The notes: a model not told the origin generated them from the letters alone. Positions 24,150 to 33,872 are shown, counted from the stretch's first letter. The stretch is DNA of 64,000 nucleotides from Persicitalea jodogahamensis (GCF_014651615.1 NZ_BMXF01000002.1:985629-1049628), one strand, 5' to 3'. Numbers and translations are program-made.

Positions 24150-24943
24150 TGAAATCCAATCCTGAAATAGAAACTGTGTCGGGCTTTGAGGGCGGAAATG
24201 TTATTTCCATCCGGGATCTGTATAAGTCATTTGGTGATTTGCACGTACTGCGCGGCGTGAATCTGGAAGTAGAAAAAGGCCAGAACGTGGTAGTGTTGGG
24301 CCGTTCAGGAACGGGTAAATCAGTATTGATCAAAATTATCTCGGGTCTCCTGAAACCCGATCGGGGCAGCGTGAAAGTACTGGGCCAGGAAGTAGGCGAC
24401 CTCGATGAGAAAGAACTGCGGGAACTGCGCAAACGCATAGGCTTTTCTTTCCAGAATAGCGCACTTTACGACAGTATGACGGTACGCGAGAACCTGGAAT
24501 TCCCGCTGGTACGAAATGTCAGTAACCTTAGCCGCAAGGAAATTAACAGTTCCGTAGAGGAAGTACTGGAATCTGTTGGACTGCTGTCGGCCATTAACCA
24601 GTCACCGGCAGAACTCTCAGGCGGGCAGCGCAAGCGGATCGGCATCGCCCGCACCCTGATCATGAATCCTGAAATCATGCTTTACGATGAACCCACCGCC
24701 GGACTCGACCCAACTACCTGCATCGAAATCAATCAGCTCATCAACGAGGTGAAAGAGAAGTACAACACCAGCTCGATCCTGATCACCCACGACCTGACCT
24801 GCGCCAAAATGACGGGCGACCGCCTGGCAATGCTGCTGGACGGAAAGTTCGTGCAGCAGGGTACTTTCGAAGAAGTGTTTAGCAGCGACGACGAGCGAAT
24901 AAAGAGCTTTTACGATTACAATTTCACGGAGAATCAAGTGTAG
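24149..24943 (+). CDS. MlaF-family ABC transporter ATP-binding protein
   Basis: A 264-residue ATPase of the lipid transport complex. Walker A GRSGTGKS at 51-58, Q-loop FSFQNSALYD near 99-108, signature LSGGQ at 156-160, Walker B IMLYDE with Asp180 and Glu181, and the switch His in ILITHDL. Length and motifs match MlaF. It is coupled to the permease gene by a TAATG overlap and followed 120 bases later by the MCE-domain gene; no MlaB (STAS) gene is present in the set. Confidence 0.92.
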   Translation: MKSNPEIETVSGFEGGNVISIRDLYKSFGDLHVLRGVNLEVEKGQNVVVLGRSGTGKSVLIKIISGLLKPDRGSVKVLGQEVGDLDEKELRELRKRIGFSFQNSALYDSMTVRENLEFPLVRNVSNLSRKEINSSVEEVLESVGLLSAINQSPAELSGGQRKRIGIARTLIMNPEIMLYDEPTAGLDPTTCIEINQLINEVKEKYNTSSILITHDLTCAKMTGDRLAMLLDGKFVQQGTFEEVFSSDDERIKSFYDYNFTENQV

Positions 24944-25063
24944 GAGGCCATGCTTCCTGACTCGATTCAACGAATAACAGTACCCGGATTTTAAAATTTT
25001 TACAAACAGTGACAATTATAAACAGGCTGATTTAAAAGCCATTGTCCATTTTCAATTGAAGCA

Positions 25064-26095
25064 ATGAGTAAAACACCCAATCCTCAAAGACGCGCCATGA
25101 CTGTCGGCCTGTGGGTTTTAGCCGGCCTGATTATTTTCGTAGTGGGCATCATGACCATTGGCGGGATGCGAAAATCCTTTGTTTCCAAAATTACCGCCAA
25201 GGCCACCTTTGACGACGTAAACGGCTTGAAGGTGGGTAATAATATTTGGTTTTCCGGGGTGAAAGTCGGGACAATCAAAGACATCTTTTTCGTGGGCAAC
25301 TCCCAGGTGGAAGTACTCCTGAACATCGAAGAAAAATCCCAGCAGTATATCCGCAAGGACGCCGTAGTCAAAATCAGCTCCGATGGACTTATCGGTAACA
25401 AAATTGTGGTCATTGAGGGCGGTACCCCCAATTCTGAATCCATTCAGGACGGGGATGTTCTACGCGTCAAGAAGGAGGATAGCCAGCAGGATATCATGAA
25501 TACCCTGCAAGCCAATAATAAAAATATCCTGGCCATTACGGACGACTTCAAGGAAATCAGTGGCAAAATACGCAAAGGCGAAGGTTCAATTGGCAAACTG
25601 CTGGCTGACGACCAGTTGTACCAAAATCTGGAAGTGACCATGGCTTCGTTACAGCGAGCGGCTACTCAGGCGCAAGACATCACAAAATCGTTGAACGCTT
25701 ACACCGCTAAACTCAATAAGCCCGGTGGCCTGGCGTATGACGCCGTTAACGACACAGTCATCATGCGCAAAGTGCGGCTGACAGTTTCCGAGTTGGGCGA
25801 AACTGCCAACACGGCCCGCGCTATGGTTGAAGGCTTGAAGAAAACTACCCAGGATTTGTCCGCAGACCTGACCAAGAACAACGACAATGCCGTTGGCTTA
25901 CTATTACGCGACAAAGCCACTGCCTCCGACATCAAAACTACCATTCAGAATCTGGAAAGTAGTTCGGAAAAGCTCGACGAAAGCATGGAAGCTTTGCAGC
26001 ACAATTTCCTTCTTCGCGGCTTTTTCAGGAAAAAAGAAAAGCGGGAGCAAGTAGTCGTGGACTCGATTAAACTGAAAGCTGAGGTAGTTCAATAA
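25064..26095 (+). CDS. MlaD-family MCE-domain protein
   Basis: A 343-residue protein with one N-terminal membrane anchor (residues about 14-34, VGLWVLAGLIIFVVGIM) and one MCE domain (about 40-125: ATFDDVNGLKVGNNIWFSG, VGTIKDI, SSDGLIGNKIVVIEGG). The remainder is helical with heptad-like stretches to about 320, expected to build a periplasmic channel or needle from the hexameric MCE ring. This completes an MlaE-MlaF-MlaD set that carries lipids across the periplasm; the direction of transport is not evident. Confidence 0.9.
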   Translation: MSKTPNPQRRAMTVGLWVLAGLIIFVVGIMTIGGMRKSFVSKITAKATFDDVNGLKVGNNIWFSGVKVGTIKDIFFVGNSQVEVLLNIEEKSQQYIRKDAVVKISSDGLIGNKIVVIEGGTPNSESIQDGDVLRVKKEDSQQDIMNTLQANNKNILAITDDFKEISGKIRKGEGSIGKLLADDQLYQNLEVTMASLQRAATQAQDITKSLNAYTAKLNKPGGLAYDAVNDTVIMRKVRLTVSELGETANTARAMVEGLKKTTQDLSADLTKNNDNAVGLLLRDKATASDIKTTIQNLESSSEKLDESMEALQHNFLLRGFFRKKEKREQVVVDSIKLKAEVVQ

Positions 26096-26100
26096 GGTAT

Positions 26101-26143
26101 TAGTGGAGAATTGATAGCGATTGTAATTCTCCATTCTCCACTA
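26101..26143. terminator. Inverted repeat between convergent genes
   Basis: TAGTGGAGAAT at 26101-26111 is matched perfectly by its reverse complement at 26133-26143, and an inner GGAGAATT/AATTCTCC pairing can also form. It starts five bases after the MlaD stop and lies just before the stop of the minus-strand gene, a position that suits a bidirectional end signal, though the U tract is poor. Confidence 0.45.
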
Positions 26144-26146
26144 GTC

Positions 26147-27430
26147 TTAAGTTTTCCGCTTCTTCTTCTTCGCAGAAGGGAACAGGATATTATTCAGAAT
26201 CAATCGGTAGCCGGGCGAGTGGGGGTAGAGATTCAGGTCGGTGCCCATGCGATGACCACCGCGGCGACCTTCGGGGTCGTGGCCGCCATAGAAAGTCCAC
26301 TGCCCTACGCCAATTTCACCATACAGGTACCGATCCGATGACTTGCTCTGTCCCATTACCAGCACGTTTGACTTGACGGTTTTTTTGGTAAAAGCGGAAG
26401 TCTGACCGCTGAATTCTCGAATCTGAAATTCGTGATTCTGCACCAGCATGGATGGAATGACGTCCCATTTGGCCGAGAAGTCGAAGAGCGTGAAGACATT
26501 TTCCGAGTCTCCGAAGCCGTAGCTACCCAGCGAGGCGTTGATGTCCGAAAACCACATCCCGCCGTACCCGTTCTCCAGCTGCAACTCAAAATTTTCAAAG
26601 GCGAAAGTCTGGCTGAAATCCAGCTTCGATTGCGCCCCCGGCTCGATGCCGTCGCCGTCGAACTGAGAATCCACAATATCCACTCCCTCGGCGGCCAGAG
26701 CAATATCGAAGGTTTCGGCCCCCGAACACATGGCAAACAGGTAACCGCCACCCGCACAGAATTCCTTGATACGCTTGGCCACAGCCAGTTTCATTTGCGA
26801 CACTTTGGCGTAGCCGAACTTCTTGGCGATGTCTTCTTGGGCCTGAATGTCCTCATGCGACATGCGGCGCAGGTTTCGGCCAAACTGCCCCGTAAAGTCC
26901 TCGTGGTGCAGGTGCAGCCAGTCGTATTTGGACAGGTCACCATCCAGAATTTCCTGATCGTAAACTACCTCGAAGGGGATTTCGGCGTACTTGAGCGCCA
27001 GCAGCACGGCGTCGTTATACTCAAAAGTAGCCGGGCCGATTTTGATTGGAGAGTAGACGGCGATACGGGCCGCCTTATGGAGCTTCACGGCATCCATATT
27101 GACTTCCGGTACGGCGATTTGCGTGATGATGTTGGCCGCCTTGGCGTCAGAAATCACCTCATAGGACACGCCCCGTACCCGGCATTCTTTCTCGATAGTT
27201 GAAACGTATTTTATCAAATAGCTGCCACCACGGTAGTTGAGCAACCAATCCAGATCTAACCCGTCTTTCAATACTGAATAGGCAATTCCATAGGCTTTCA
27301 GGTGATTGGACTGCCGGTCGTCCATCGGTATCAGGATATGGTTGGCGTAGCTGACCGAAGTTAGCAACAAAAGGAGCAGCGTGCCGCCACTTTTTAGTCT
27401 TTTTACGATGGATTGACTTTTCTTTTCCAT
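26147..27430 (-). CDS. Exported protein of unknown function with amidotransferase-like features
   Basis: A 427-residue protein with a signal peptide (KSGGTLLLLLLTSVSYA, cleavage near residue 31), starting at the ATG at 27430. Motifs: HILIPMDDRQSNHLKAYG at the start of the mature part, KYDWLHLHHEDFTGQFG, LFAMCSGAETFDIALAA (a nucleophile-elbow-like Cys as in class I amidotransferases), and a late YGGHDPEGRRGGHRMGTD. Relatives are often labelled asparagine synthetase B, but I see neither the N-terminal Cys nor the PP-loop of that enzyme, so the label is not supported. Probably periplasmic; function unknown. Confidence 0.7.
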   Translation of the reverse strand: MEKKSQSIVKRLKSGGTLLLLLLTSVSYANHILIPMDDRQSNHLKAYGIAYSVLKDGLDLDWLLNYRGGSYLIKYVSTIEKECRVRGVSYEVISDAKAANIITQIAVPEVNMDAVKLHKAARIAVYSPIKIGPATFEYNDAVLLALKYAEIPFEVVYDQEILDGDLSKYDWLHLHHEDFTGQFGRNLRRMSHEDIQAQEDIAKKFGYAKVSQMKLAVAKRIKEFCAGGGYLFAMCSGAETFDIALAAEGVDIVDSQFDGDGIEPGAQSKLDFSQTFAFENFELQLENGYGGMWFSDINASLGSYGFGDSENVFTLFDFSAKWDVIPSMLVQNHEFQIREFSGQTSAFTKKTVKSNVLVMGQSKSSDRYLYGEIGVGQWTFYGGHDPEGRRGGHRMGTDLNLYPHSPGYRLILNNILFPSAKKKKRKT

Positions 27431-27587
27431 AGGTTGATGCCAATTGGATATTATCTTGAAGCGCACAACTAAATTGCAGCCTAATTCTTTCACCGTCAAC
27501 CAAATCTAAACAATATTGTTTGGGAAAACAAAATGGCTAACCTGTAGAATAGCCGTCTGTAAGCGTCCGGAAAATTTTCATTTTATC

Positions 27588-28886
27588 ATGTCTCCTTCAA
27601 TATTGGTTTCCCTCACCTGGATTCTGTCTGCATGCCTGGGTAGTTTCCCGCCAGTGGCGCAGGACAGTACTCGAATTTATGTCCCGCTGGGCGGTAACGC
27701 CTGGGTCGAAAGTGCGGACACCGAAAAAATAGGGGAGTCGGGTTTGACACACTGGCAGAGTCAGAAAGCCAGGATCACCAGCTATGTGCGGCTTGCTAAA
27801 AGTGGCAAGGTTAAAGTATTTCTTGATGGTGAGATGACGGAGGGCAGTACCATAAAAACTACCATCGGCCGCAAAACCATCACTCAGACTTTCGACCAGG
27901 CAGACATAAGTACCCCCTACCTCGGAGAATGGCAAATCGACCGTGCGGGCTATCTGAAAATTGAACTTTCCGACCTGAAAAAGCAAGCGGAGGCGTTTGG
28001 ACAAGTCAGGGGTTTGATTTTGGAAGGGAGCGCGGTGGATGATTCGGCGGCTTTCGTCAGAAATAATGAAGGGAACTATTTCTATTGGGGCAGGCGCGGT
28101 CCTTCCGTTCATCTAAACTACCACACTGATCCGCTGGCAGAAATTGAGTGGTTTTATAATGAGGTTACGGTACCCGAAGGACAAGATGTTCTTGGCTCCT
28201 ACTTCATGGCCAATGGCTTCGCGGAAGGGTACTTCGGGATGCAGGTGAATTCGGACACGGAACGGCGGGTATTGTTTTCGGTGTGGAGTCCTTTCAAGAC
28301 CGATGACCCCAAGTCGATTCCTGAAAGTCAGAGAATAACTTTGCTCAAAAGGGGAAAGGGCGTTTATGCGGGAGAATTTGGCAACGAAGGGGCAGGCGGG
28401 CAGAGTTATTTGAAGTACAGCTGGCGGGCGGGGCAAACCTACCGCTTCCTGTTGCGGGGCCAACCTTCGGGCGACAGCACGACAACTTACACGGCTTATT
28501 TTTTTGCGCCGGAGGCAGGAGACTGGCAACTGATCGCCAGTTTTAAGCGACCTAAAACTTCCACACATTTAAAAAGACTGCATTCCTTTTTAGAAAACTT
28601 TCTGCCGGAAACCGGAAACGTGAGCCGTCGGGTATATTTTGGCAATCAGTGGGTGTATACCACCTCGGGAGGATGGACTTCTTTGACAAAAGCTAAATTT
28701 ACCGCCGATGCCACCGCCAGGAAGGGCTATCGGCTGGATTACAGCGGTGGAGTCGAAAACGGTCAATTCTATTTGAAGAACTGTGGATTTTTCGATGAAC
28801 ACACCACTATCGGCCAGGAGTTTCAAATAAAGAGCCATGATAATCAAAGGCCTGGCATAGATTTTTCCAATCTGCCTTCTCACTAA
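27588..28886 (+). CDS. Secreted DUF3472 protein (with DUF5077-like N-terminal domain)
   Basis: A 432-residue exported protein starting at ATG 27588 with a signal peptide ending near residue 25. An N-terminal beta domain (YVPLGGNAWVES, GYLKIELSDL, about residues 28-145) fits DUF5077, and the rest fits DUF3472 (SVHLNYHTDPLAEIEWFYNE, GYFGMQVNS, FSVWSPFKTDDP, GEGAGGQSYLKY-like, WRAGQTYRFLL). Such proteins are thought to bind or act on carbohydrates, without a proven activity. No SusCD pair is adjacent. Confidence 0.8.
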   Translation: MSPSILVSLTWILSACLGSFPPVAQDSTRIYVPLGGNAWVESADTEKIGESGLTHWQSQKARITSYVRLAKSGKVKVFLDGEMTEGSTIKTTIGRKTITQTFDQADISTPYLGEWQIDRAGYLKIELSDLKKQAEAFGQVRGLILEGSAVDDSAAFVRNNEGNYFYWGRRGPSVHLNYHTDPLAEIEWFYNEVTVPEGQDVLGSYFMANGFAEGYFGMQVNSDTERRVLFSVWSPFKTDDPKSIPESQRITLLKRGKGVYAGEFGNEGAGGQSYLKYSWRAGQTYRFLLRGQPSGDSTTTYTAYFFAPEAGDWQLIASFKRPKTSTHLKRLHSFLENFLPETGNVSRRVYFGNQWVYTTSGGWTSLTKAKFTADATARKGYRLDYSGGVENGQFYLKNCGFFDEHTTIGQEFQIKSHDNQRPGIDFSNLPSH

Positions 28887-29140
28887 TCCCATCAGGATTT
28901 TTGTAGCCCCGAAACCATTTCCTGGCGCAGGACGCTTTACTATTCACCAACATTGGTACGCTTCTCAACACAGGTAGTTTTGTGGTTTGGCGGACAAGTC
29001 GAGTCGTTTGACGATTTTATTTTTCCTTCCTCCACGAATTCTTTTTCTTAGTAGAAGAATAGAGTCCAATGCGATTCAAATACATACCAGCTTTACTTAC
29101 ATAAAAACCAGATTATCCACAATTCATGCCTTTTCCTAGA
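28887..29140. other. Intergenic stretch, nothing recognised
   Basis: About 250 bases between the DUF3472 gene and the receptor-like barrel gene on the same strand. AT-richer towards the right. I see no convincing terminator, promoter pair or RNA gene; the upstream control region of the barrel gene must lie here. Confidence 0.4.
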
Positions 29141-31915
29141 ATGAATAAATTGAAATTTTACGTATTCCTGCAGTTGTTTCTTTTTTCGCTTGCCTACCCA
29201 TCTTTTGCCCAACGCTTTTCGATCAAAGGTACCGTTCAAACGGCGGCGGACCGGTCGGCCATGCCGGGGGCCATCGTCACGATCCAACTGTCGACCGATC
29301 AGCAGCCTTCGGATGGCGTCACTGCTGACGCCAACGGGGAGTTCTCTTTTAGTAAGGTAGCGGCCGGATCCTATTTGGTTAAGGTCAACTACCTGGGATT
29401 TAAGCCCATTTCCAAATCCGTGGAGATCGAGAACACCTCGGTCGATCTGGGGACTCTGCTATTGGTGGAAGAAGCGAATAATTTGCAAGAGGTGCAGGTA
29501 GTCGGGCAGGTAGCTACCGCCGTCCAGAAAGGCGACACGACTGAGTTCAATGCCGCCGCTTTTAAGACCGCCGCCGACGCCAGCGCTCAGGATCTTATTC
29601 AGAAACTACCCGGCGTGACCATGGAGGATGGCAAAGTTCAGGCGCAGGGCGAGGACGTTCAACAAATTCTGATTGACGGTAAACCCTTCTTCGGTACTGA
29701 TGTGGCCAAAGCACTGCAGAGCCTGCCCGCTGAGGTAATCGCAAACATTCAGGTGTTTAACAAGAGGAGCGATATGGCCGAAATGACGGGGTTCGCCGAT
29801 AATGATGAAATGAAAACCATCAATATTGTCACCAGGGAAGATCGGCGAAAAGGGCAGTTTGGCAAGACGACCGTGGGCTATGGCACCGACGACCGCTACA
29901 TGGCGGGTACCAGCATCAACCTTTTTAACAATGATCGCCGGTTCACCGTGACCGGACTGAGCAACAATATCAATACGACCAGTTTTAGCAACGACGAGGA
30001 CAACTCACGGGGAGGGCGCCCCCGTAGCGGGATCATCAAAACCAACCTGATTGGTGTCAATTATGCCGATATGTGGACGCCCAAGATCGAGGCCAGTGGT
30101 AGCTATACATATACCAACCAGAATAATTTTGGTCTGGAATCGAAATTCCAGCAGTTCATTAGTGCAGCCGACTCTGGTCGCACCTACGCCGAGAATAGCC
30201 GCAGCACCGAAAAAGATGGCACTCACCAGGCGGATATGCGCATCGACTACAAGATCAATAAGCAAAACCGGATTTTGTTTCGCCCCCGTCTGACCATTCG
30301 GCAAGGAGATGATTTTAACTATTTTCTGGGCCGCACCGAAAACGAAAACAGTCCCCTCAACCAAACGGAGAACACCGCCAATACTACTAGCGGCAGCGTG
30401 AGTTTCGGCAATACGCTTTATTACAGCCATCAATTCGGGAAAGAAGGCCGCAACGCCACCTTTCGGCTGAGTACGGGGTTCAGCAATAGTTATAGCGATA
30501 GGTTCCGTGTGGCCGACAACCAATATTTCCGCGAGCCCGACCGCGACCAGATTCTCAATCAGTTTACTGACTTTAACAGGAACGGATTTTCCTGGGAAGG
30601 TAAGATTTCCTATACCGAACCCTGGGGCAAAAACGGGCGGGTGCAACTGGAACACGAGCGCGGCAACCGCTACGATGATTCCGACCGTCGGCTCTTCGAT
30701 TACAGTGAGTTTACGGGCGACTACTCGAACCTCAATGTGGGACTGAGCAATAGTTTCAAGAGCGACTACCTCACCGAAGAGACCGAGCTTGGCTACCAGT
30801 TCCGCAACGACAAAGTGCGGCTTCAGATCGAGGCTGAGTACCAGCGGGCCAGTCTTCGGAGCGACCAGCTTTATCCGGGTGAGTTCGAGATCAATCGTGA
30901 CTTCAAAAACATACTGCCCTCGCTGCGCTTTGAATACAAGTTCACCAAGTCCAGCAATATCGAGCTCGACTACCGCTCCTGGACCGACGCGCCCTCTATC
31001 AGCCAATTGCAGAATGTATATGATATTTCTAACCCACTGTACGTGCGCACGGGTAATCCGGAACTGGTGCAGTCGGTGCAGAACCGTATCCGGGGTCGGT
31101 TCCGGGCGCGTAATCCCGACAACGACCACACGTTTTATGCCAGTCTGGAGGCATCAGTGGTTCCCAACTACATTGCCAACAGTACTCTAACCGCCCGTAC
31201 GCCTTTTCCGCTCACGGCCACCGACACCCTGCAAGTAGGGTCGCAGCTCTCGCGGCCCGTCAACCTCGACGGCTACCGGACCATCCAGTCGTTTATCAAC
31301 TTCGGGCGGCCCATCAATTTTATTAAGTCAAAATTCAGTACATACGCCTACATCACTCACACGCGGTTGCCAAGCCTCATTGACTCGCTGACGAACTACA
31401 CGTCTAATACTGGTTTCCGGCTGGGCATGTCGCTGAGCAGTAACATTAGCGAAAACGTTGATTTCTACGTTTCGACCCGCTCGGGCTATAATACCGTGAA
31501 TCGTTCCCTTCGTAAAACGTCTGAGAACTACTTCAGCCAGAGCAGCCGCGCCCGCCTCACCTGGGTGATCTGGAAAGGGCTAGTGTACCGGACCGACCTG
31601 AACCATCGGTTGAATACCGGCCTTTCGGCGGGCTTCAATACCAATTACATGATCTGGAACATGAGTATCGGCAAGAAGGTGTTTGCCAACCAGCGGGGTG
31701 AAATTAGTCTGAGCGTGTTTGACCTCTTGAAGCAGAACATCAGTATCCGCCGTAACGTGACGGACATCCTTGTGGAGGACGTGCAATCGAATGTTCTGCA
31801 GCGGTACTTCATGCTGTCATTCACCTACAACCTGCGGCATTTCAGCGGCGGGGCGAAGAGTGAAGCGGATTTTGAGCAGCGGGGCGATTCTGACCGTTCA
31901 GGGCGAAGATACTGA
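29141..31915 (+). CDS. TonB-dependent receptor-like outer membrane barrel (CarboxypepD_reg, plug, OMP_b-brl_3)
   Basis: A 924-residue outer-membrane protein. Signal peptide to about residue 24 (LAYPSFAQ). A carboxypeptidase-regulatory-like domain follows (IKGTVQTAADRSAMPG, residues 28-110), then a plug (LQEVQVVGQV, LIQKLPGVTMEDGKVQAQG, ILIDGKPFFGTD, residues about 110-240) and a long barrel of the OMP_b-brl_3 type ending FMLSFTYNLRHF. A Ser/Arg-rich tail follows the last strand. No SusD gene follows, so this is a stand-alone receptor or protein-export partner. An ATG at 29126 is the alternative start. Confidence 0.88.
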   Translation: MNKLKFYVFLQLFLFSLAYPSFAQRFSIKGTVQTAADRSAMPGAIVTIQLSTDQQPSDGVTADANGEFSFSKVAAGSYLVKVNYLGFKPISKSVEIENTSVDLGTLLLVEEANNLQEVQVVGQVATAVQKGDTTEFNAAAFKTAADASAQDLIQKLPGVTMEDGKVQAQGEDVQQILIDGKPFFGTDVAKALQSLPAEVIANIQVFNKRSDMAEMTGFADNDEMKTINIVTREDRRKGQFGKTTVGYGTDDRYMAGTSINLFNNDRRFTVTGLSNNINTTSFSNDEDNSRGGRPRSGIIKTNLIGVNYADMWTPKIEASGSYTYTNQNNFGLESKFQQFISAADSGRTYAENSRSTEKDGTHQADMRIDYKINKQNRILFRPRLTIRQGDDFNYFLGRTENENSPLNQTENTANTTSGSVSFGNTLYYSHQFGKEGRNATFRLSTGFSNSYSDRFRVADNQYFREPDRDQILNQFTDFNRNGFSWEGKISYTEPWGKNGRVQLEHERGNRYDDSDRRLFDYSEFTGDYSNLNVGLSNSFKSDYLTEETELGYQFRNDKVRLQIEAEYQRASLRSDQLYPGEFEINRDFKNILPSLRFEYKFTKSSNIELDYRSWTDAPSISQLQNVYDISNPLYVRTGNPELVQSVQNRIRGRFRARNPDNDHTFYASLEASVVPNYIANSTLTARTPFPLTATDTLQVGSQLSRPVNLDGYRTIQSFINFGRPINFIKSKFSTYAYITHTRLPSLIDSLTNYTSNTGFRLGMSLSSNISENVDFYVSTRSGYNTVNRSLRKTSENYFSQSSRARLTWVIWKGLVYRTDLNHRLNTGLSAGFNTNYMIWNMSIGKKVFANQRGEISLSVFDLLKQNISIRRNVTDILVEDVQSNVLQRYFMLSFTYNLRHFSGGAKSEADFEQRGDSDRSGRRY

Positions 31916-31982
31916 AACCAGGCAGGGTAGTTTGGGATACTACCCTGGATCGTGGGATTTCAATATTTTTAGATATACAGGC

Positions 31983-32026
31983 AAAATAAAAACAGCGGGC
32001 TACCAGTGGCTCGCTGTTTTTATTTT
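31983..32026. terminator. Strong bidirectional intrinsic terminator
   Basis: A 15-base arm (31983-31997, AAAATAAAAACAGCG) pairs perfectly with 32012-32026, and three more pairs (one G-U) close an eight-base loop. The A-rich left and T-rich right flanks give a U tract in both directions. It ends the barrel transcript. Confidence 0.85.
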
Positions 32027-32109
32027 GTAATGTATTCCAAGTTGGAAATCATACGTATGCAGGTTGTTATTCTTTATATTAACCCAACTATCAGATTACG
32101 AATATCTTT

Positions 32110-32457
32110 ATGCCGACCTCAGACACCCTCCGTCAACTAGCCCTTGCCTTTCCTGAAACTTCGGAACAGCCGCATTTCGATAAAACCTCGTTTCGCGTGG
32201 GCAAGAAAATATTCGCTACACTGAATGTGAAGTTCAATCGGGCCACCCTCAAACTATCCGGAAAAGATCAGGACCTTTTCTGCCTGTACGATCCGACGGT
32301 AATGTACCCTGTACCTAACAAGTGGGGCAAGCAGGGATGGACGCAAATCGACCTCGGCAAAGTACCCGATGAAATGCTGAAAGATGCCCTGCGGGCCGCT
32401 TACTGTGAGGTGGCCCCGCGCCGACTGGCGAAATTGGCGGAGCGCGATGGGTTGTGA
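32110..32457 (+). CDS. MmcQ/YjbR family protein
   Basis: A 115-residue CyaY-like/double-wing fold protein. Seen: LRQLALAFPETSEQPHFDKTSFRVG at the start, typical of MmcQ/YjbR, then KKIFATLNV, the central LKLS strand and a C-terminal LLKDALR-like helix. Proposed DNA binding in the family is not established. Full length; no partner genes. Confidence 0.87.
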   Translation: MPTSDTLRQLALAFPETSEQPHFDKTSFRVGKKIFATLNVKFNRATLKLSGKDQDLFCLYDPTVMYPVPNKWGKQGWTQIDLGKVPDEMLKDALRAAYCEVAPRRLAKLAERDGL

Positions 32458-32551
32458 GTCAATAAGTTGGGAAATAGTTTTGGTGGACTACAACGAATTG
32501 CTTGGTTTTGGAATCCAGGAAAGTACATTCATCCAACCCAACATCACAACC

Positions 32552-33250
32552 ATGAAAAATGTGACCTATGTACTTCTGTTTTCTTTACTGTTTACGGCGT
32601 TCAGCTGTCAGTTAGCCGGAACGGTTCAATCAGTCGATCCCGTTATTATTGATCCAATCCCTTATACTCTGATTGGGCGGGACAGTATTTCGGCAGGAGA
32701 ATATCTTGGTGTAGGGGTAAATGAAAGCGCAGCAGTTGCCTACGCAGCTGTCCAATCGCTCATGGAAACCCGTGGTATTTCAAACCTAAACATAGTCAGT
32801 AACATATCATCCGATTTGAGCCAGTTGGGCAGTCGAATCCCATTGTACAGCTATGTTCTGCTCGATCAGAAAGAAGGTACTGATTCGGGAATTCAGATTT
32901 CGCTGGAAGACGGTATGGTCAAATACATCTACCTCAACAGTGGTGAAAAACTCAGTCAGTGGCCCAAAAATACCAGCGAAAAGGCCTCAATCCGGCTTGG
33001 TGACGAGGCCGGAGAACTGTACGAAAAGTTGGTCAGAATTAAGGGGATGAGCCAGTACGCCAGAAAATTTGAGCGGATTTCATTGCAGACTAAAAACTTG
33101 GCCGCTGCATTTGATCCCGCCATGGCGCAATCACCGCAGTGGTACTTCGCATACACAACCTCTTCTGATTCTGATGTGCTTGAAAGAGTGAAAATCCACT
33201 TGGCAAACGAAGCGGTAACTTACATCGTGGTAGAGCGCTACAAAAAATAG
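32552..33250 (+). CDS. Lipoprotein of unknown function
   Basis: A 232-residue protein. The ATG at 32552 gives a lipoprotein signal with the lipobox ending at Cys19 (LFTAFSC); a longer open frame that overlaps the MmcQ/YjbR gene is not used. The mature part has a helix VNESAAVAYAAVQSLMETRG, strands around SLEDGMVKYIYLNS and a final VTYIVVERY strand, but I recognise no family. Probably anchored in the outer or inner membrane, facing the periplasm. Confidence 0.65.
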   Translation: MKNVTYVLLFSLLFTAFSCQLAGTVQSVDPVIIDPIPYTLIGRDSISAGEYLGVGVNESAAVAYAAVQSLMETRGISNLNIVSNISSDLSQLGSRIPLYSYVLLDQKEGTDSGIQISLEDGMVKYIYLNSGEKLSQWPKNTSEKASIRLGDEAGELYEKLVRIKGMSQYARKFERISLQTKNLAAAFDPAMAQSPQWYFAYTTSSDSDVLERVKIHLANEAVTYIVVERYKK

Positions 33251-33305
33251 AGAGTTGAATTCTGATTTCTTCGAGAAGTGACCTCTCTTTTGAATCGGTA
33301 TGCCG

Positions 33306-33872
33306 TTATTTTTTGACCTTGCGAGCCTTGCGACGCCACCACCGCGACTTCTGTTGTTTCGAAAGCATTTTGATGTTACTCTTAAAATAATGAAGTGTTT
33401 CGTTCATTTCCCTGTTGAGCGCTGTCCGCGCCAAACTCGATTCCCGGATTAGTAGTACGCTGGCGTAAAACATCATGGCTGCGCCCAGGATGCTCAATAC
33501 AACGGGTAGCCATGGACGCTTGGTGTTGAAGACATCCATGATGCCGAGACTCAGGCTGGTGGCTATAAAAACGCAGAGCGCCAGATACAGCGTGATGATA
33601 GCCCGCTGAAGCATCCTGGTTCGCTGGGTAGCCTTGTCCAGCAAAAAAAACAAAAGCGACACCTCATGGTCCTTTGGTTCCGACTCCTCGGTCTTTACGA
33701 GTGCTTTCAACTCATCGGTCAGAAAGCGGCTGCGCTCAATGACATTGGTTATACGTTGTGAGGTAGTTGTAATGAGAGAGCCACAGGCCAGAATAAGTAC
33801 CACCGGAGCGACCATCGACGACAGGATGGTCATGGTTTGGGATAGCTTGGTAATCGTAATGAGGTCTTGCAA
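33306..33872 (-). CDS. DUF2721 family membrane protein
   Basis: A 188-residue membrane protein. Seen: an N-terminal helix with SSMVAPVVLILACGSLI (residues about 18-34), the conserved RITNVIERSRFL segment after it, and two later helices near 90-112 and 122-143; the C-terminus is strongly basic (RWWRRKARKVKK). This order matches DUF2721, unknown function. The start is TTG at 33872: five codons upstream there is an in-frame stop and no ATG, and the next ATG (33833) would remove family residues. Confidence 0.78.
   Translation of the reverse strand: MQDLITITKLSQTMTILSSMVAPVVLILACGSLITTTSQRITNVIERSRFLTDELKALVKTEESEPKDHEVSLLFFLLDKATQRTRMLQRAIITLYLALCVFIATSLSLGIMDVFNTKRPWLPVVLSILGAAMMFYASVLLIRESSLARTALNREMNETLHYFKSNIKMLSKQQKSRWWRRKARKVKK

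Noticed and set aside
30005-31129. Minus-strand open frame of 374 codons
   Set aside because: Antisense to the receptor-like barrel gene; low-complexity Val/Gly/Ala product without motifs.
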